A stretch of DNA of 64,000 bases, from NCBI RefSeq assembly GCF_021389955.1, contig NZ_CP089980.1:5141001-5205000 (forward strand). The letters are read 5' to 3'. Numbering within the stretch: the first letter of the stretch is position 1; every line of letters starts with the position of its first letter. The notes under the pieces were generated by a model. It was not told the DNA's origin. It saw only the letters and a list, made by a program, of their open reading frames with translations, and did no database searches. Below are positions 34,883 through 43,290 of the stretch, in pieces. The translations under genes and the position numbers were made by a program. This DNA comes from Fulvivirga maritima. Its GTDB lineage: Bacteria; Bacteroidota; Bacteroidia; Cytophagales; Cyclobacteriaceae.

Positions 34883-35946
34883 ATGGCATCAAAATCATAA
34901 ACACCATTATTGATCCTTTCTGCAATCAATTTACCTTGTTCGTATTCGCTAAGTTGCATCTCCTTTTCAGATAATGCCCATTGGGTGAACCCCTTCTTAT
35001 TGGACCAGTTGGCATTATCAATCTCCTGAAGGCCAATAGGATAGAGGAGAAGGTAGGCGGTACCCGCACTAGTTACATCTCAGGGTTTGGCGATGCATAC
35101 CTTAGCATATTGCCTTACTTCTTCGAAGGCTTCAAGGGCAGTACGCTTGTCTTCATGGTAGATGATTGTGTGTTTCTCTGTATAGTAAAACGGTTCAGAG
35201 ACTTCTGTGATTGTTGTCTGGGCAAGTAGCTTCTGATAAAATTCCTGATTGCTATGCGCAAAGACTACCATATTGTCATGCTCAATATGTTCTAATATGG
35301 CCAAAAGCAAGGTTTGCTGTGCGCCAGCTCCGCCTAACTTTAATAATAAAGTGCCGTCATCTTGTTTGAATGTCGCACTTTTAGGGTGGGTAATGGTTCC
35401 CGTATTGAAAATATTTGATTTTTTGGGTTTGATGGTCAATGCTGCTTCTTTACCCTTGGCTATTCTCTTTTTAAGCTTTTTTGACGATACCACGTAGGTA
35501 ATAGGCCGCTTGCTTTCTTCAAAATAAAGGTCGTGCGCATAGATATCAGGCAGTAATCTTATGATAGGTACCTCTTTAGCAATCTTTGCCACTTTGTCTA
35601 TGGTAGGATAGGTAGAAATGATGCAATCATATTCAAGCGCCGGTCCTTTAGCATTCAGTTTAGATATGACATACTCAAACCACCCTGCCAGGTAGGAATT
35701 CTTACCGCTTGATATGAATTCGTTGATCTTCTGCAGTAACCTTGATTTTGAAGCCATATTGTAAACACCCTCAAAGAACTTCATCGCCTTTTCGGCACCT
35801 GAGCTTAGCGCCTGTGATTCATCCACTATCTCAGCCTCTACACCTCTTTCTTTCAGCGCGGCCTGGATGGCTATGGCCTTCATCCAATGCCCATTTCCCA
35901 TAGAGCAAGTAGTTATCCCAATCTTCAATTTTTCAATCTCTCTCAT
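34883..35946 (-). pseudogene. GT-B glycosyltransferase-like gene, copy 2 (nonsense and truncated)
   Basis: The sequence is close to copy 1 from ATG 35946 through KVCIAKP, 288 residues. There a GGA glycine codon has become TGA (35080-35082) right before DVTSAGTAYLL. Beyond the stop the homologous frame continues to about 34883 and then ends abruptly, so the last 40 or so residues of the full-length gene are missing as well. The stop removes the sugar-nucleotide part of the second domain, so activity is unlikely. The leader upstream of the ATG is conserved. Confidence 0.8.
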
Positions 35947-36145
35947 CTAAATATTAAACAAACCGGATTGCATCACCAGGTTTGCGCGGCAATAGTAAGC
36001 AAATAGGATTAAGATTGGGTTGTGAGGAGGTTAAGTTAGTGTGAAGGAATGGGTTATATGGGGTTTTATTGTTTTAGCTTTTAAACCGAATGAAAAAATG
36101 GGCATCTGTTTCAACTATGATCAGTGCAGTTACTGCAGACAGCAA

Positions 36146-36622
36146 TTACTTATACCTCATTTGAGTGGCCACTCGTAGCAATGATTCTTTTTTTAAGATA
36201 TATCTTTCAAAATCTTCTGGCATTGTTAAATGTTCATATTCCTCGTCATAAAAATGCAGCTCCAGGCTAAAGATAATAGTCTTAAGCTTGAGTATTTTAA
36301 ATGAAAGTGATGCCTCTAATTCCATAGGAGCAATAATAATTTCAGCCTCTCCATTCAGATATCGCATCCAGCTACTTGTATAGTTCAAGTGATCTATTTC
36401 GCTAACATTATATAGCTTAAAGCCCGTAATAAAATCGGTTAAACTATCATACTCAGTGGCTATACTAACCTCATATGGCCCCTGATCATAACTTTGGTGC
36501 ATTAGAAAAGTCCAAATACCCGTTTCTTCTGACCATCCGATCTGCATACCAGACAAGTTGGTAAAACGATTATTTTTATCATTGAGGAATTCTCTTAACT
36601 CCAGCTCAGAGATGTAGTTCAT
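36146..36622 (-). CDS. Unknown protein of 158 residues
   Basis: ATG 36622 opens MNYISELELREFLNDKNNRF. The protein has no signal peptide or membrane segment and an alternating hydrophobic pattern (SGMQIGWSEETGIWTFLMHQ, LEASLSFKILKLKTIIFSLE), suggesting a small alpha/beta fold. It lies between GT copies 2 and 3 like a passenger gene. I recognise no family. Composition is like that of its neighbours, and the frame is well separated from other genes, so it is likely real. Confidence 0.6.
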   Translation of the reverse strand: MNYISELELREFLNDKNNRFTNLSGMQIGWSEETGIWTFLMHQSYDQGPYEVSIATEYDSLTDFITGFKLYNVSEIDHLNYTSSWMRYLNGEAEIIIAPMELEASLSFKILKLKTIIFSLELHFYDEEYEHLTMPEDFERYILKKESLLRVATQMRYK

Positions 36623-36780
36623 ACCGGATATAACATTGATTTCAACACAAAATTAAGTATCCTGCATGACTATTTAATATAATTTGACAAATGCTCTTTT
36701 AGCAATGCAAAAAGTATTTGCCCGCTCGGCACGAGGGCATTGCGAACACCAATAAAAAATAGACGCCCCGTCAGCTATCT

Positions 36781-37051
36781 CAAACCATCCGGCCAGGTAC
36801 GAGTTCTTACCGCTAGATATGAATTCGTTGATCTTCTGCAGCACCCTTGATTTTGAAGCCATATTGTAGATACCCTCAAAGAACTTCATCGCCTTTTCCG
36901 CACCTGGACTTAGTGCCTGTGATTCATCCACTATCTCAGCATCTACACCTCTTTCCTTCAGCGCGGCCCGGATGGCTATGGCCTTCATCCAATGGCCGTT
37001 TCCCATGGAGCAAGTAGTTATCCCGATCCTCAATTTTTCAATCTCTCTCAT
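36781..37051 (-). pseudogene. GT-B glycosyltransferase-like gene, copy 3 (N-terminal fragment)
   Basis: From ATG 37051 about 90 residues match copy 1 (MREIEKLRIGITTCSMGNGH to SYLAGWFE). At 36781 the match breaks off and the frame runs on into unrelated sequence to 36674 (IADGASIFYW...). Only the first part of the first Rossmann domain remains. It differs from copy 1 at a few residues (RAALKERGVDAE). The leader upstream is conserved and has the best version of the hairpin. Confidence 0.8.
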
Positions 37052-37388
37052 CTAAATTTTGAGCAAACCGGACTGCCTTACCCGGTTTGCGCGGCAATAG
37101 TAATAAAATAGGATTAAGATTGGGTTGTGAGGAGGTTAAGTTAGTGTGAAGGAATGGGTTGTTGGGGGTAATACTTTGTTTCTGGTTTCAGATAGACAGA
37201 TCAAGAGGTTATTAGATTCTATCCGTTCTTGGAAGAGCTACTGTTACAGCAAGAGGTCGATTATACTTCCAGCAACAGTATGAGTTTAGGGTGGCTTTGT
37301 GTAGGTATTTCAATAGTAAAATGCCTAAGGTTGGGTATTGTGGATGACACATTTTAAATGAAAATTGAAAATAAAATTTATCAATACA
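37052..37388. other. Leader of GT copy 3 and promoter region of the 37389 gene
   Basis: 37052-37155 is the shared GT leader (minus strand), containing a perfect 9-bp stem GCAAACCGG / CCGGTTTGC around an 11-nt loop (37066-37093). Then unique AT-rich DNA follows, with the candidate operator at 37320. No gene is seen. Confidence 0.55.
37320..37340 (+). promoter_or_regulatory. Candidate operator, near-palindrome ATGCCTAA-GG-TTGGGTAT, copy 2
   Basis: Identical over 21 bases to 8901-8921 and 48 bp before the ATG at 37389. A perfect-half variant stands in front of the next gene (38316). Confidence 0.45.
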
Positions 37389-38267
37389 ATGAAAACATAT
37401 CCAAAATTGTTTGGCTTAATTTTATTTATGATAATGAATATTTCTCAAGCCCAAGAGTTAGAGTTATACCAGCCAACAAATAAATCAGCATTTTTCCAAC
37501 CTTATGACTCCGTTCCGGAGAAAAGTGCTACTATTGAGTTTGTTGGTCAGGGAAATCTGCAGGAATCTTTTACATCTCAATCAAAAATACCGGTAAATAC
37601 CGGAATAGGTGTACAATTCAGGGAATACTTGGATCAGCAAGCATGGAATCAACATAATGGTTATCTCTTTCTCTATGGAATAGAAGTAGAAGTGATTATA
37701 AATGTTGCAAGTACGAGAGATTCACTTGTTGCAGAGTATGAAAATGATTCCACAATCTCCAATAATACCATTTTTGGTTCTTCTGTATTAACACCTTTAA
37801 ATTCCGGAAGGTCTGGTGCCATTAATCTAAGAGGTTATTTTAGAGAAAAATTATGCTGGGGTATTCTATCAGGTTTTGAAACTCATTTCTTGGGCTCAAG
37901 TTTGGATTACTATTTAAAAGACTCGAAGCTTCAGGCTACAATAATTGATTATAATTTTAATCTATTTCATGAATTTATACCAATGGGAAAACGAGATCAG
38001 TATTCCATTACATTTGGCATTGGACTTAATGCCAGAAATATAGGAGGTGATATTAAATCCAAAGAAGATCAAAGAGAAATGATCTTTCATACTAAAGAAC
38101 GATTTTTCATTGGCCCTCATGTTAAGGTCGGTTTAAGATTAAAAAACCTAAAGGCCGAATTGTATAATAATTGGCTTTATCCCAATGATAATGCAATAGG
38201 TTTAACCGGGAACCAGATTATAACTTCAATAAGTTTTACGGGAGGTTTTCCACTGAAATTAGAATAA
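37389..38267 (+). CDS. Unknown exported beta-rich protein
   Basis: ATG 37389 (MKTYPKLFGLILFMIMNISQ, then AQ) gives a clean signal peptide; the TTG at 37365 is less likely. The mature part of about 270 residues is rich in aromatic beta-strands (FREYLDQQAWNQHNGYLFLY, LRGYFREKLCWGILSGFE, YSITFGIGLNARNIGGDIKS) and ends in a strand closing on phenylalanine-glycine-proline-leucine-like residues, so a small outer-membrane barrel is likely. It lies in the GT-copy region, 109 bp upstream of the hydrolase gene, and both genes carry a similar operator. The function is unknown. Confidence 0.6.
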   Translation: MKTYPKLFGLILFMIMNISQAQELELYQPTNKSAFFQPYDSVPEKSATIEFVGQGNLQESFTSQSKIPVNTGIGVQFREYLDQQAWNQHNGYLFLYGIEVEVIINVASTRDSLVAEYENDSTISNNTIFGSSVLTPLNSGRSGAINLRGYFREKLCWGILSGFETHFLGSSLDYYLKDSKLQATIIDYNFNLFHEFIPMGKRDQYSITFGIGLNARNIGGDIKSKEDQREMIFHTKERFFIGPHVKVGLRLKNLKAELYNNWLYPNDNAIGLTGNQIITSISFTGGFPLKLE

Positions 38268-38315
38268 AACAACTACTAGATTCCATCTTAATAAGGTCCT
38301 TTACAATTAATTAAA

Positions 38316-38333
38316 ATACCCAAACCTGGGTAT
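38316..38333 (+). promoter_or_regulatory. Candidate operator, palindrome ATACCCAA-AC-CTGGGTAT
   Basis: An 18-bp near-perfect palindrome 43 bp before the hydrolase ATG at 38377. It is related to the 21-mers at 8901 and 37320, sharing the right half TGGGTATTG. Confidence 0.45.
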
Positions 38334-38376
38334 TGAACTATGTTAAAATAATTTCGATTTTGTTTAAAAAAATTCC

Positions 38377-39435
38377 ATGGTAAAGCATTATATAATAACA
38401 AACCGACTCATTACCACCCATGGTGATCAGGAGAAATTTTATAAGGTAAATGATGAAGAATATTTGCGAATAGATGGCAGTGAACAAGCCAGAGATGAGA
38501 TAAGGTATGGAACAATCTCTTTCAATAATGCGCAAAATACCAAGTTTACTATTGAAATATATAAAGACCCTAGTGAGAATGTAATGAAAAATTATATCAT
38601 TAATCGTGACAGGCCTGAGCGTCCGAAACTAGGGTCTGAAGTAATGTTTAATGAGTTGTATGAATTAGGATGCGCCGCGGAAAAGCGGGAAGATATCTTG
38701 GTATTTATTCATGGTTACAAAACAGACCTTAATAATGCTCTTGAAACATTAAAACATCTGCATGATACTTATGTAGAGAATGAGGAAAGCCCTATAAAAC
38801 ATATTGTGTTATTTACTTGGCCCGCGAAGGAGAAAATTCTGGAATATCGTGATGACGTGAGAGATGCTGTGATATCTGGTTACGCATTGGCACGAGCTAT
38901 TTCCAAGCTTAAAGACCTGTACTCAAAATATTTCTCGGCACCTTATGATATAAAACCTCTATTGGAACCCTGTGACCAAAAAGTTCATCTTATGTGCCAT
39001 TCTATGGGCAATAGAGTCTTAGAGTCAATGTTTATGGAGATGGAATCAATGAAGAGCAAAATAAACAATCTCTGCGGGGAAATTTTTCTGATGGCTGCTG
39101 ATATCGACTATGACGCTATTCATGAGCCTAAGCCACTAAGTCACGTGATAGATATGGCGGAACGAGTACATATTTATTACCATAATCATGACCGCGCCTT
39201 AGGAATTTCTGAGAAAACAAAGAATGCTTTTAACCGATTAGGCCGCTGGGGTGCAAAAAATTCCCTTAAACTACCTGATGGAGTATTTCAGTCTAACGTT
39301 ACAGGAATAAGAGACGAAAAAGGATTAAAGTCCGATTTCGTTCATCACTGGTACTATATTGATAGTGTCAGTGTAGCGGAGGATATTATAGACGTTCTTA
39401 ATGGTAAAACCTCCATTTTTAGTGCTGAATTCTGA
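38377..39435 (+). CDS. Alpha/beta hydrolase (DUF900-like)
   Basis: A 352-residue protein without a signal peptide. The oxyanion strand LVFIHGYKTDLNNAL is at about 108-122, and the nucleophile elbow is VHLMCHSMGNRVLESM, with Ser209 in C-H-S-M-G (a cysteine replaces the first glycine of GxSxG). This, together with HLHDTYVENEE and the late FVHHWYYIDSVS, places it in the DUF900-type serine hydrolase group. The acid residue is probably in DIDYDAIHEP. Its stop is 4 bp before the ATG of an M19-like metallohydrolase, so the two form an operon. The substrate is unknown. Confidence 0.78.
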   Translation: MVKHYIITNRLITTHGDQEKFYKVNDEEYLRIDGSEQARDEIRYGTISFNNAQNTKFTIEIYKDPSENVMKNYIINRDRPERPKLGSEVMFNELYELGCAAEKREDILVFIHGYKTDLNNALETLKHLHDTYVENEESPIKHIVLFTWPAKEKILEYRDDVRDAVISGYALARAISKLKDLYSKYFSAPYDIKPLLEPCDQKVHLMCHSMGNRVLESMFMEMESMKSKINNLCGEIFLMAADIDYDAIHEPKPLSHVIDMAERVHIYYHNHDRALGISEKTKNAFNRLGRWGAKNSLKLPDGVFQSNVTGIRDEKGLKSDFVHHWYYIDSVSVAEDIIDVLNGKTSIFSAEF

Positions 39436-39439
39436 TACC

Positions 39440-41026
39440 ATGATAGCGGATATACATAATCATAACCACTCCAGAGCATATTTTTGGTTAAAAGCTAAAG
39501 AAAAGCAATATCGTAAGCAAGATATGTTTAACCCCTGGACTATAGTGGCCTCCAATATGCGTAGTTTGGAGAAAGCCGGAATGGCTTCCGGATATGGTCA
39601 AGCAGACCTCGTCAAATTATTGAACGGCAAGGTGTCACTAACCTTTAACGCACTATACCCCATTGAAAAGGGATTCTTCGATTCAGAGGCTTTTAAAGGT
39701 GATCATTCTGGTACCGTTAAAGAGCGGCTAATCAGATTTCTTACTTCAAAAGAGCTTCCAATTAGGGATTTTTTGCAAATGTATGTTATGAGAATACCTG
39801 ACCGCATTATTGACTATATCCAATCATCAGACTATACGTATTGGCAAGCACTCAATGATGAATATCAGTTTGCCATTATACGAGAGGGACTAAAAAGCCG
39901 TAGCAAAATTTTAATACCCGGTTTAAGACGAATATTTGAAAATGCAGAACGCAGAAGAAGCAAATATCCTCAGTTACTAGATGCCTCCGGAATATTTCGT
40001 ATCCCTAAAAACCTTATAGCCCTGAAGGAATCTTTAAGCAATGACGCAGAAATCACTATGGTTCTTACTATTGAAGGAGGGCATTCACTGGGCACAGATC
40101 AAGGTACCATCATCGACTGGTTGAAAAACATTGAGTTCATAAAAAAGGAATGGAAGCATCCAATCTTTTTTATGACTTTAGCACATCATTTCAATAATCA
40201 ACTGTGTGGGCATGCTCATAGTTTTCCGGATGTAGGTTCACTAATATTAAATCAAAAAACAAATCTGAATGGTAAATTTAACAATGATGGCTGGAAAGTA
40301 ATAAGAAAACTGCTTGCCCTGACTGAAGACAATGAAAAAGATCCGTCGGAAGCCTACAGAATACTGATAGATGTAAAACACATGAGTGCCTGCTCCAGAA
40401 AAGAATATTATGAACAGATTATAAGGCCTTGTCAGGACAAGGGGATAAATATTCCGGTTATTGCCAGCCACTGTGGACACAGCGGAAGAAAAACCCTTGA
40501 CGAGCTCATTTCTAATTATAATCAGGAAAAGGACGATAGTTTTGATCCAACCGATGTATTAAACAACTGGAATATCAATGTTTGCGATGAAGACATTAAC
40601 ATGATTTATGAGACGGCTGGATTATTGGGACTGTCATTAGATCAACGGATTATGGGGGTACCTAAAGAACAAAAAAAGACAGGAGGTAGAAATACTATCA
40701 TAGCTTTCTGGCTGAACTTGAAGGCTACATTAGATGCGGTTTATAAACGTACAGATCTTACCTCAGAAGAAAAATTTATCATTTGGAATCGAATTACCCT
40801 GGGGTCAGATTTTGAGGGCTTTATTGACCCTATTAATGAATTCAAAACAGCCTTGGAATATAGAGGATTAAAAACTAAACTAATTCAACATATTGAAAAT
40901 GAGCGCCTTAACACATCACAAGCATTTTATGGTTTACAAAGTTTTGGGGACGTAGAAAAAGTGGTTGAAAGACTCTTTGTAGAAAATGCCAAAGCCTTCG
41001 TTATTGAACATTATCCAATCCAATAA
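39440..41026 (+). CDS. Metal-dependent hydrolase of the membrane-dipeptidase (M19-like) type
   Basis: ATG 39440 gives MIADIHNHNHSRAYFWLKAK with the H-x-H metal motif at the very start, as expected; the ATG at 39401 overlaps the hydrolase gene and is less likely. The protein has 528 residues. Later metal/active-site pieces are TIEGGHSLGTD, IASHCGHSGRKTL and LGSDFEGFIDP, matching M19 dipeptidase motifs EGxH, SHS and GSDFDG. It is longer than usual (about 350-400), with extra helices at 40-150. The neighbour upstream is an alpha/beta hydrolase. Together they may take apart a peptide- or ester-linked compound, which is inference. Confidence 0.7.
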   Translation: MIADIHNHNHSRAYFWLKAKEKQYRKQDMFNPWTIVASNMRSLEKAGMASGYGQADLVKLLNGKVSLTFNALYPIEKGFFDSEAFKGDHSGTVKERLIRFLTSKELPIRDFLQMYVMRIPDRIIDYIQSSDYTYWQALNDEYQFAIIREGLKSRSKILIPGLRRIFENAERRRSKYPQLLDASGIFRIPKNLIALKESLSNDAEITMVLTIEGGHSLGTDQGTIIDWLKNIEFIKKEWKHPIFFMTLAHHFNNQLCGHAHSFPDVGSLILNQKTNLNGKFNNDGWKVIRKLLALTEDNEKDPSEAYRILIDVKHMSACSRKEYYEQIIRPCQDKGINIPVIASHCGHSGRKTLDELISNYNQEKDDSFDPTDVLNNWNINVCDEDINMIYETAGLLGLSLDQRIMGVPKEQKKTGGRNTIIAFWLNLKATLDAVYKRTDLTSEEKFIIWNRITLGSDFEGFIDPINEFKTALEYRGLKTKLIQHIENERLNTSQAFYGLQSFGDVEKVVERLFVENAKAFVIEHYPIQ

Positions 41027-41036
41027 AAGAGCTCAA

Positions 41037-42143
41037 TATCGTAGGCACCATTCATTTTCAGATCCTTAAGGGTTGATCTCATAGCATCAAAATCATAAAC
41101 ACCATTATTGATCCTTGGGCAATCAATTTACCTTGCTCGTATTCGCTAAGTTGCATCTCCTTTTCAGATAATGCCCATTGGGTGAATCCCTTCGTATTGG
41201 ACCAGTTGGCATTATCAATTTCCTGAAGGCCAATAGGATAGAGGAGAAGGTAGGCGGTACCCGCACTAGTTACATCTCCGGGTTTTGCAATGCATGCCTT
41301 AGCATATTGCCTTACTTCTTCAAAAGCTTCAAGGGCAGTACGTTTGTCTTCATGGTAGATAATTGTGTATTTGTCTGTATAGTAAAACGGTTCGGAGACT
41401 ACTGTAATATTTGTCTGGGCAATCAGCTTCTCGTAAAATTCCTGATTGCTATGCGCAAAGACTACCATATTATCATGCTCAATATGTTCTAATATGGCCA
41501 ATAGCAAGGCTTGTTGCGCACCCGCGCCACCTAATTTTAATAGCAAGGTGCCGTCATCTTCTTTATATATCGCGCTTTTGGGATGAGTAATGGTGCCAGT
41601 ATTGAAAATGTTTGATTTTTTGGGTTTGATGGTCAACGCTGCTTCCTTACCCTTGGCTATCCTCTTTTTAAGCTTTTTTGATGATACCACGTAGGTAATG
41701 GGGCGTTTGCTTTCTTCAAAATAAAGATCGTGCGCATAGATATCAGGCAGTAATCTTATGATAGGTACATCTTTGGCAATCTTTGCCACCTTGTCTATGG
41801 TAGGATAGGTAGAAATGATGCAATCATATTCAAGCGCCGGTCCTTTAGCATTCAGTTTAGATATCACGTACTCAAACCATCCGGCCAGGTAGGAATTCTT
41901 ACCGCTAGATATGAATTCGTTGATCTTCTGCAGCACCCTTGATTTTGAAGCCATATTGTAGATACCCTCAAAGAACTTCATCGCCTTTTCGGCACCTGGG
42001 CTTAGCGCCTGTGATTCATCCACTATCTCAGCCTCTACACCTCTTTCTTTGAGCGCGGCCTGAATGGCTATGGCCTTCATCCAATGTCCATTTCCCATGG
42101 AGCAAGTAGTTATCCCGATCTTCAGTTTTTCTGTCTCTCTCAT
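41037..42143 (-). CDS. GT-B glycosyltransferase-like gene, copy 4 (frameshifted C-terminus)
   Basis: ATG 42143 (MRETEKLKIGITTCSMGNGH) aligns with copy 1; the upstream in-frame ATG at 42170 is in the leader. The match is full through KPGDVTSAGTAYLLLYP and LSEYEQGKLIA. There one base is missing relative to copy 1 and the frame ends QGSIMVFMILML at 41079. The homologous bases continue to 41037 and stop 10 bp after the hydrolase-pair operon, so the last 30 or so codons are lost. Both GT domains are otherwise intact, so the protein of about 354 residues may still fold. Confidence 0.72.
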
Positions 42144-42685
42144 CAATAATTTGAACAAGCCGGATTCCATTACCCGGTTTGCGCGGCAATAGTAAGCAAA
42201 TAGGATTAAGATTGGGTTGTGAGGAGGTTAAGTTAGTGTGAAAAAGGAAAGGTACTGTGGCCCCAACCTTATATTCTCTTTATTCTCATTTGCAGATACC
42301 TTCTTCTGCTGCTTTTTATATTTCTTTTTTGATGAATGGGTTAACACATCTTCATTGGCAGCAGCCTTGAACACAAAAGAGCCAATGACCTTGTTAAATT
42401 AAAAATTGATTTGGTTAAAAATTTTAGGCTAGTGCCTGACTGGATTAAATGGAAAGCGCGACTAGAAAAGATTATGGTTTGATATAGTAATTGTCAACTT
42501 GTTATATAATTTATATTATGTTAAATAGAGAATTAAGATCCTCATGCTCCAACCCTTTCCTCTCGAGTATATTTTCCCCACTATCTCCATAAATTAATTC
42601 CTCTACAGTTCAGATATCTGTCACAAACAAAAAAGCCCCTCCGATGATTATCGAAGAGGCTCTTAACAAAAGTTATTATCTAATC
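42144..42685. other. GT copy 4 leader and gap with possible coding remnants
   Basis: 42144-42240 is the shared GT leader. After that, two overlapping stretches look like decayed coding sequence: minus strand about 42235-42402 (NKVIGSFVFKAAANEDVL, then a lysine-rich part) and plus strand about 42348-42481 (HIFIGSSLEHKRANDLVK, ending WKARLEKIMV). Neither has a start codon and at most one can be real. 42490-42625 shows nothing. Confidence 0.3.
42628..42660 (-). terminator. Terminator of the YtxH-domain gene
   Basis: On the minus strand an 11-bp stem (GCCTCTTCGAT with ATCGGAGGGGC, two G-T pairs) is followed by TTTTTTG. It lies 26 bp after the stop of the YtxH gene. Confidence 0.8.
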
Positions 42686-43069
42686 TTATTTAGCATTTAC
42701 CGGCACTTTGCTTAATGCGCTCTTAGCTGTGCTGTTCATCACGGCTTTGTTGGCGGCTGATGTATCGTTCACATTTTCTTTGGCGTGGTGATCTTCAGGA
42801 TGCATGAATTTGTCGTTAGCCATTTTTCTGTTGGCGTTATAAGCTTCTATGGTGTTCTTGTTGAGTTCAGCTTTCTTTTTCTCAGAGATAATTCCCAGTT
42901 TATAGGCCACCTTATTTAAGGTCATTCTGATATCTTTCACCGGCTTGCTTAAGCTAGTGTCTATATTTTTTAAGGTTTGCTTTCCACTACGTGGTGCTAT
43001 TAATGTGGCGGTTAAATATCCTGCTGCTGCGCCGGCAATGGCTCCTGATATTATTTTTACTGATCTCAT
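42686..43069 (-). CDS. YtxH-domain protein
   Basis: A 127-residue protein. The N-terminus MRSVKIISGAIAGAAAGYLT is a glycine/alanine-rich membrane segment followed by LIAPRSGKQTLKNIDT, the YtxH (gas vesicle protein-like) signature. The rest is a charged helix and an alanine-rich tail. It is a common stress-related small protein of unknown mechanism. It is transcribed alone and ends at a terminator. Confidence 0.8.
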   Translation of the reverse strand: MRSVKIISGAIAGAAAGYLTATLIAPRSGKQTLKNIDTSLSKPVKDIRMTLNKVAYKLGIISEKKKAELNKNTIEAYNANRKMANDKFMHPEDHHAKENVNDTSAANKAVMNSTAKSALSKVPVNAK

Positions 43070-43237
43070 TTTCTAAAGTTTTTTGGTTCTGATATATCAA
43101 ATGAAAATATCATACCATGACCCGAAAATGTGTTTATAGCTTCTATTTTGACTTATTTTTGCATGAAATTGTTGTGAAATGCGTATGAGGTGTGGAATTT
43201 TCGTCACGGTTAGCCCTACACTATTACTTTTTCCGCA

Positions 43238-43264
43238 TAAAAAAAGGAGCTCCGAGAAGCTCCT
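43238..43264 (-). terminator. Terminator of the gyrA-TPR operon
   Basis: A minus-strand stem of 7 bp (AGGAGCT, loop TCTCGG, AGCTCCT) followed by TTTTTTT. It lies 27 bp after the TPR gene stop. Confidence 0.82.
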
Positions 43265-43290
43265 AATATTTTGTAATCCGTTAGTGTTGC

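Noticed and set aside
34883-35946. Copy 2 of the GT gene as a functional 288-residue variant
   Set aside because: The stop replaces a glycine of the sugar-nucleotide loop, the homologous frame goes on after it, and the 3' end is missing.
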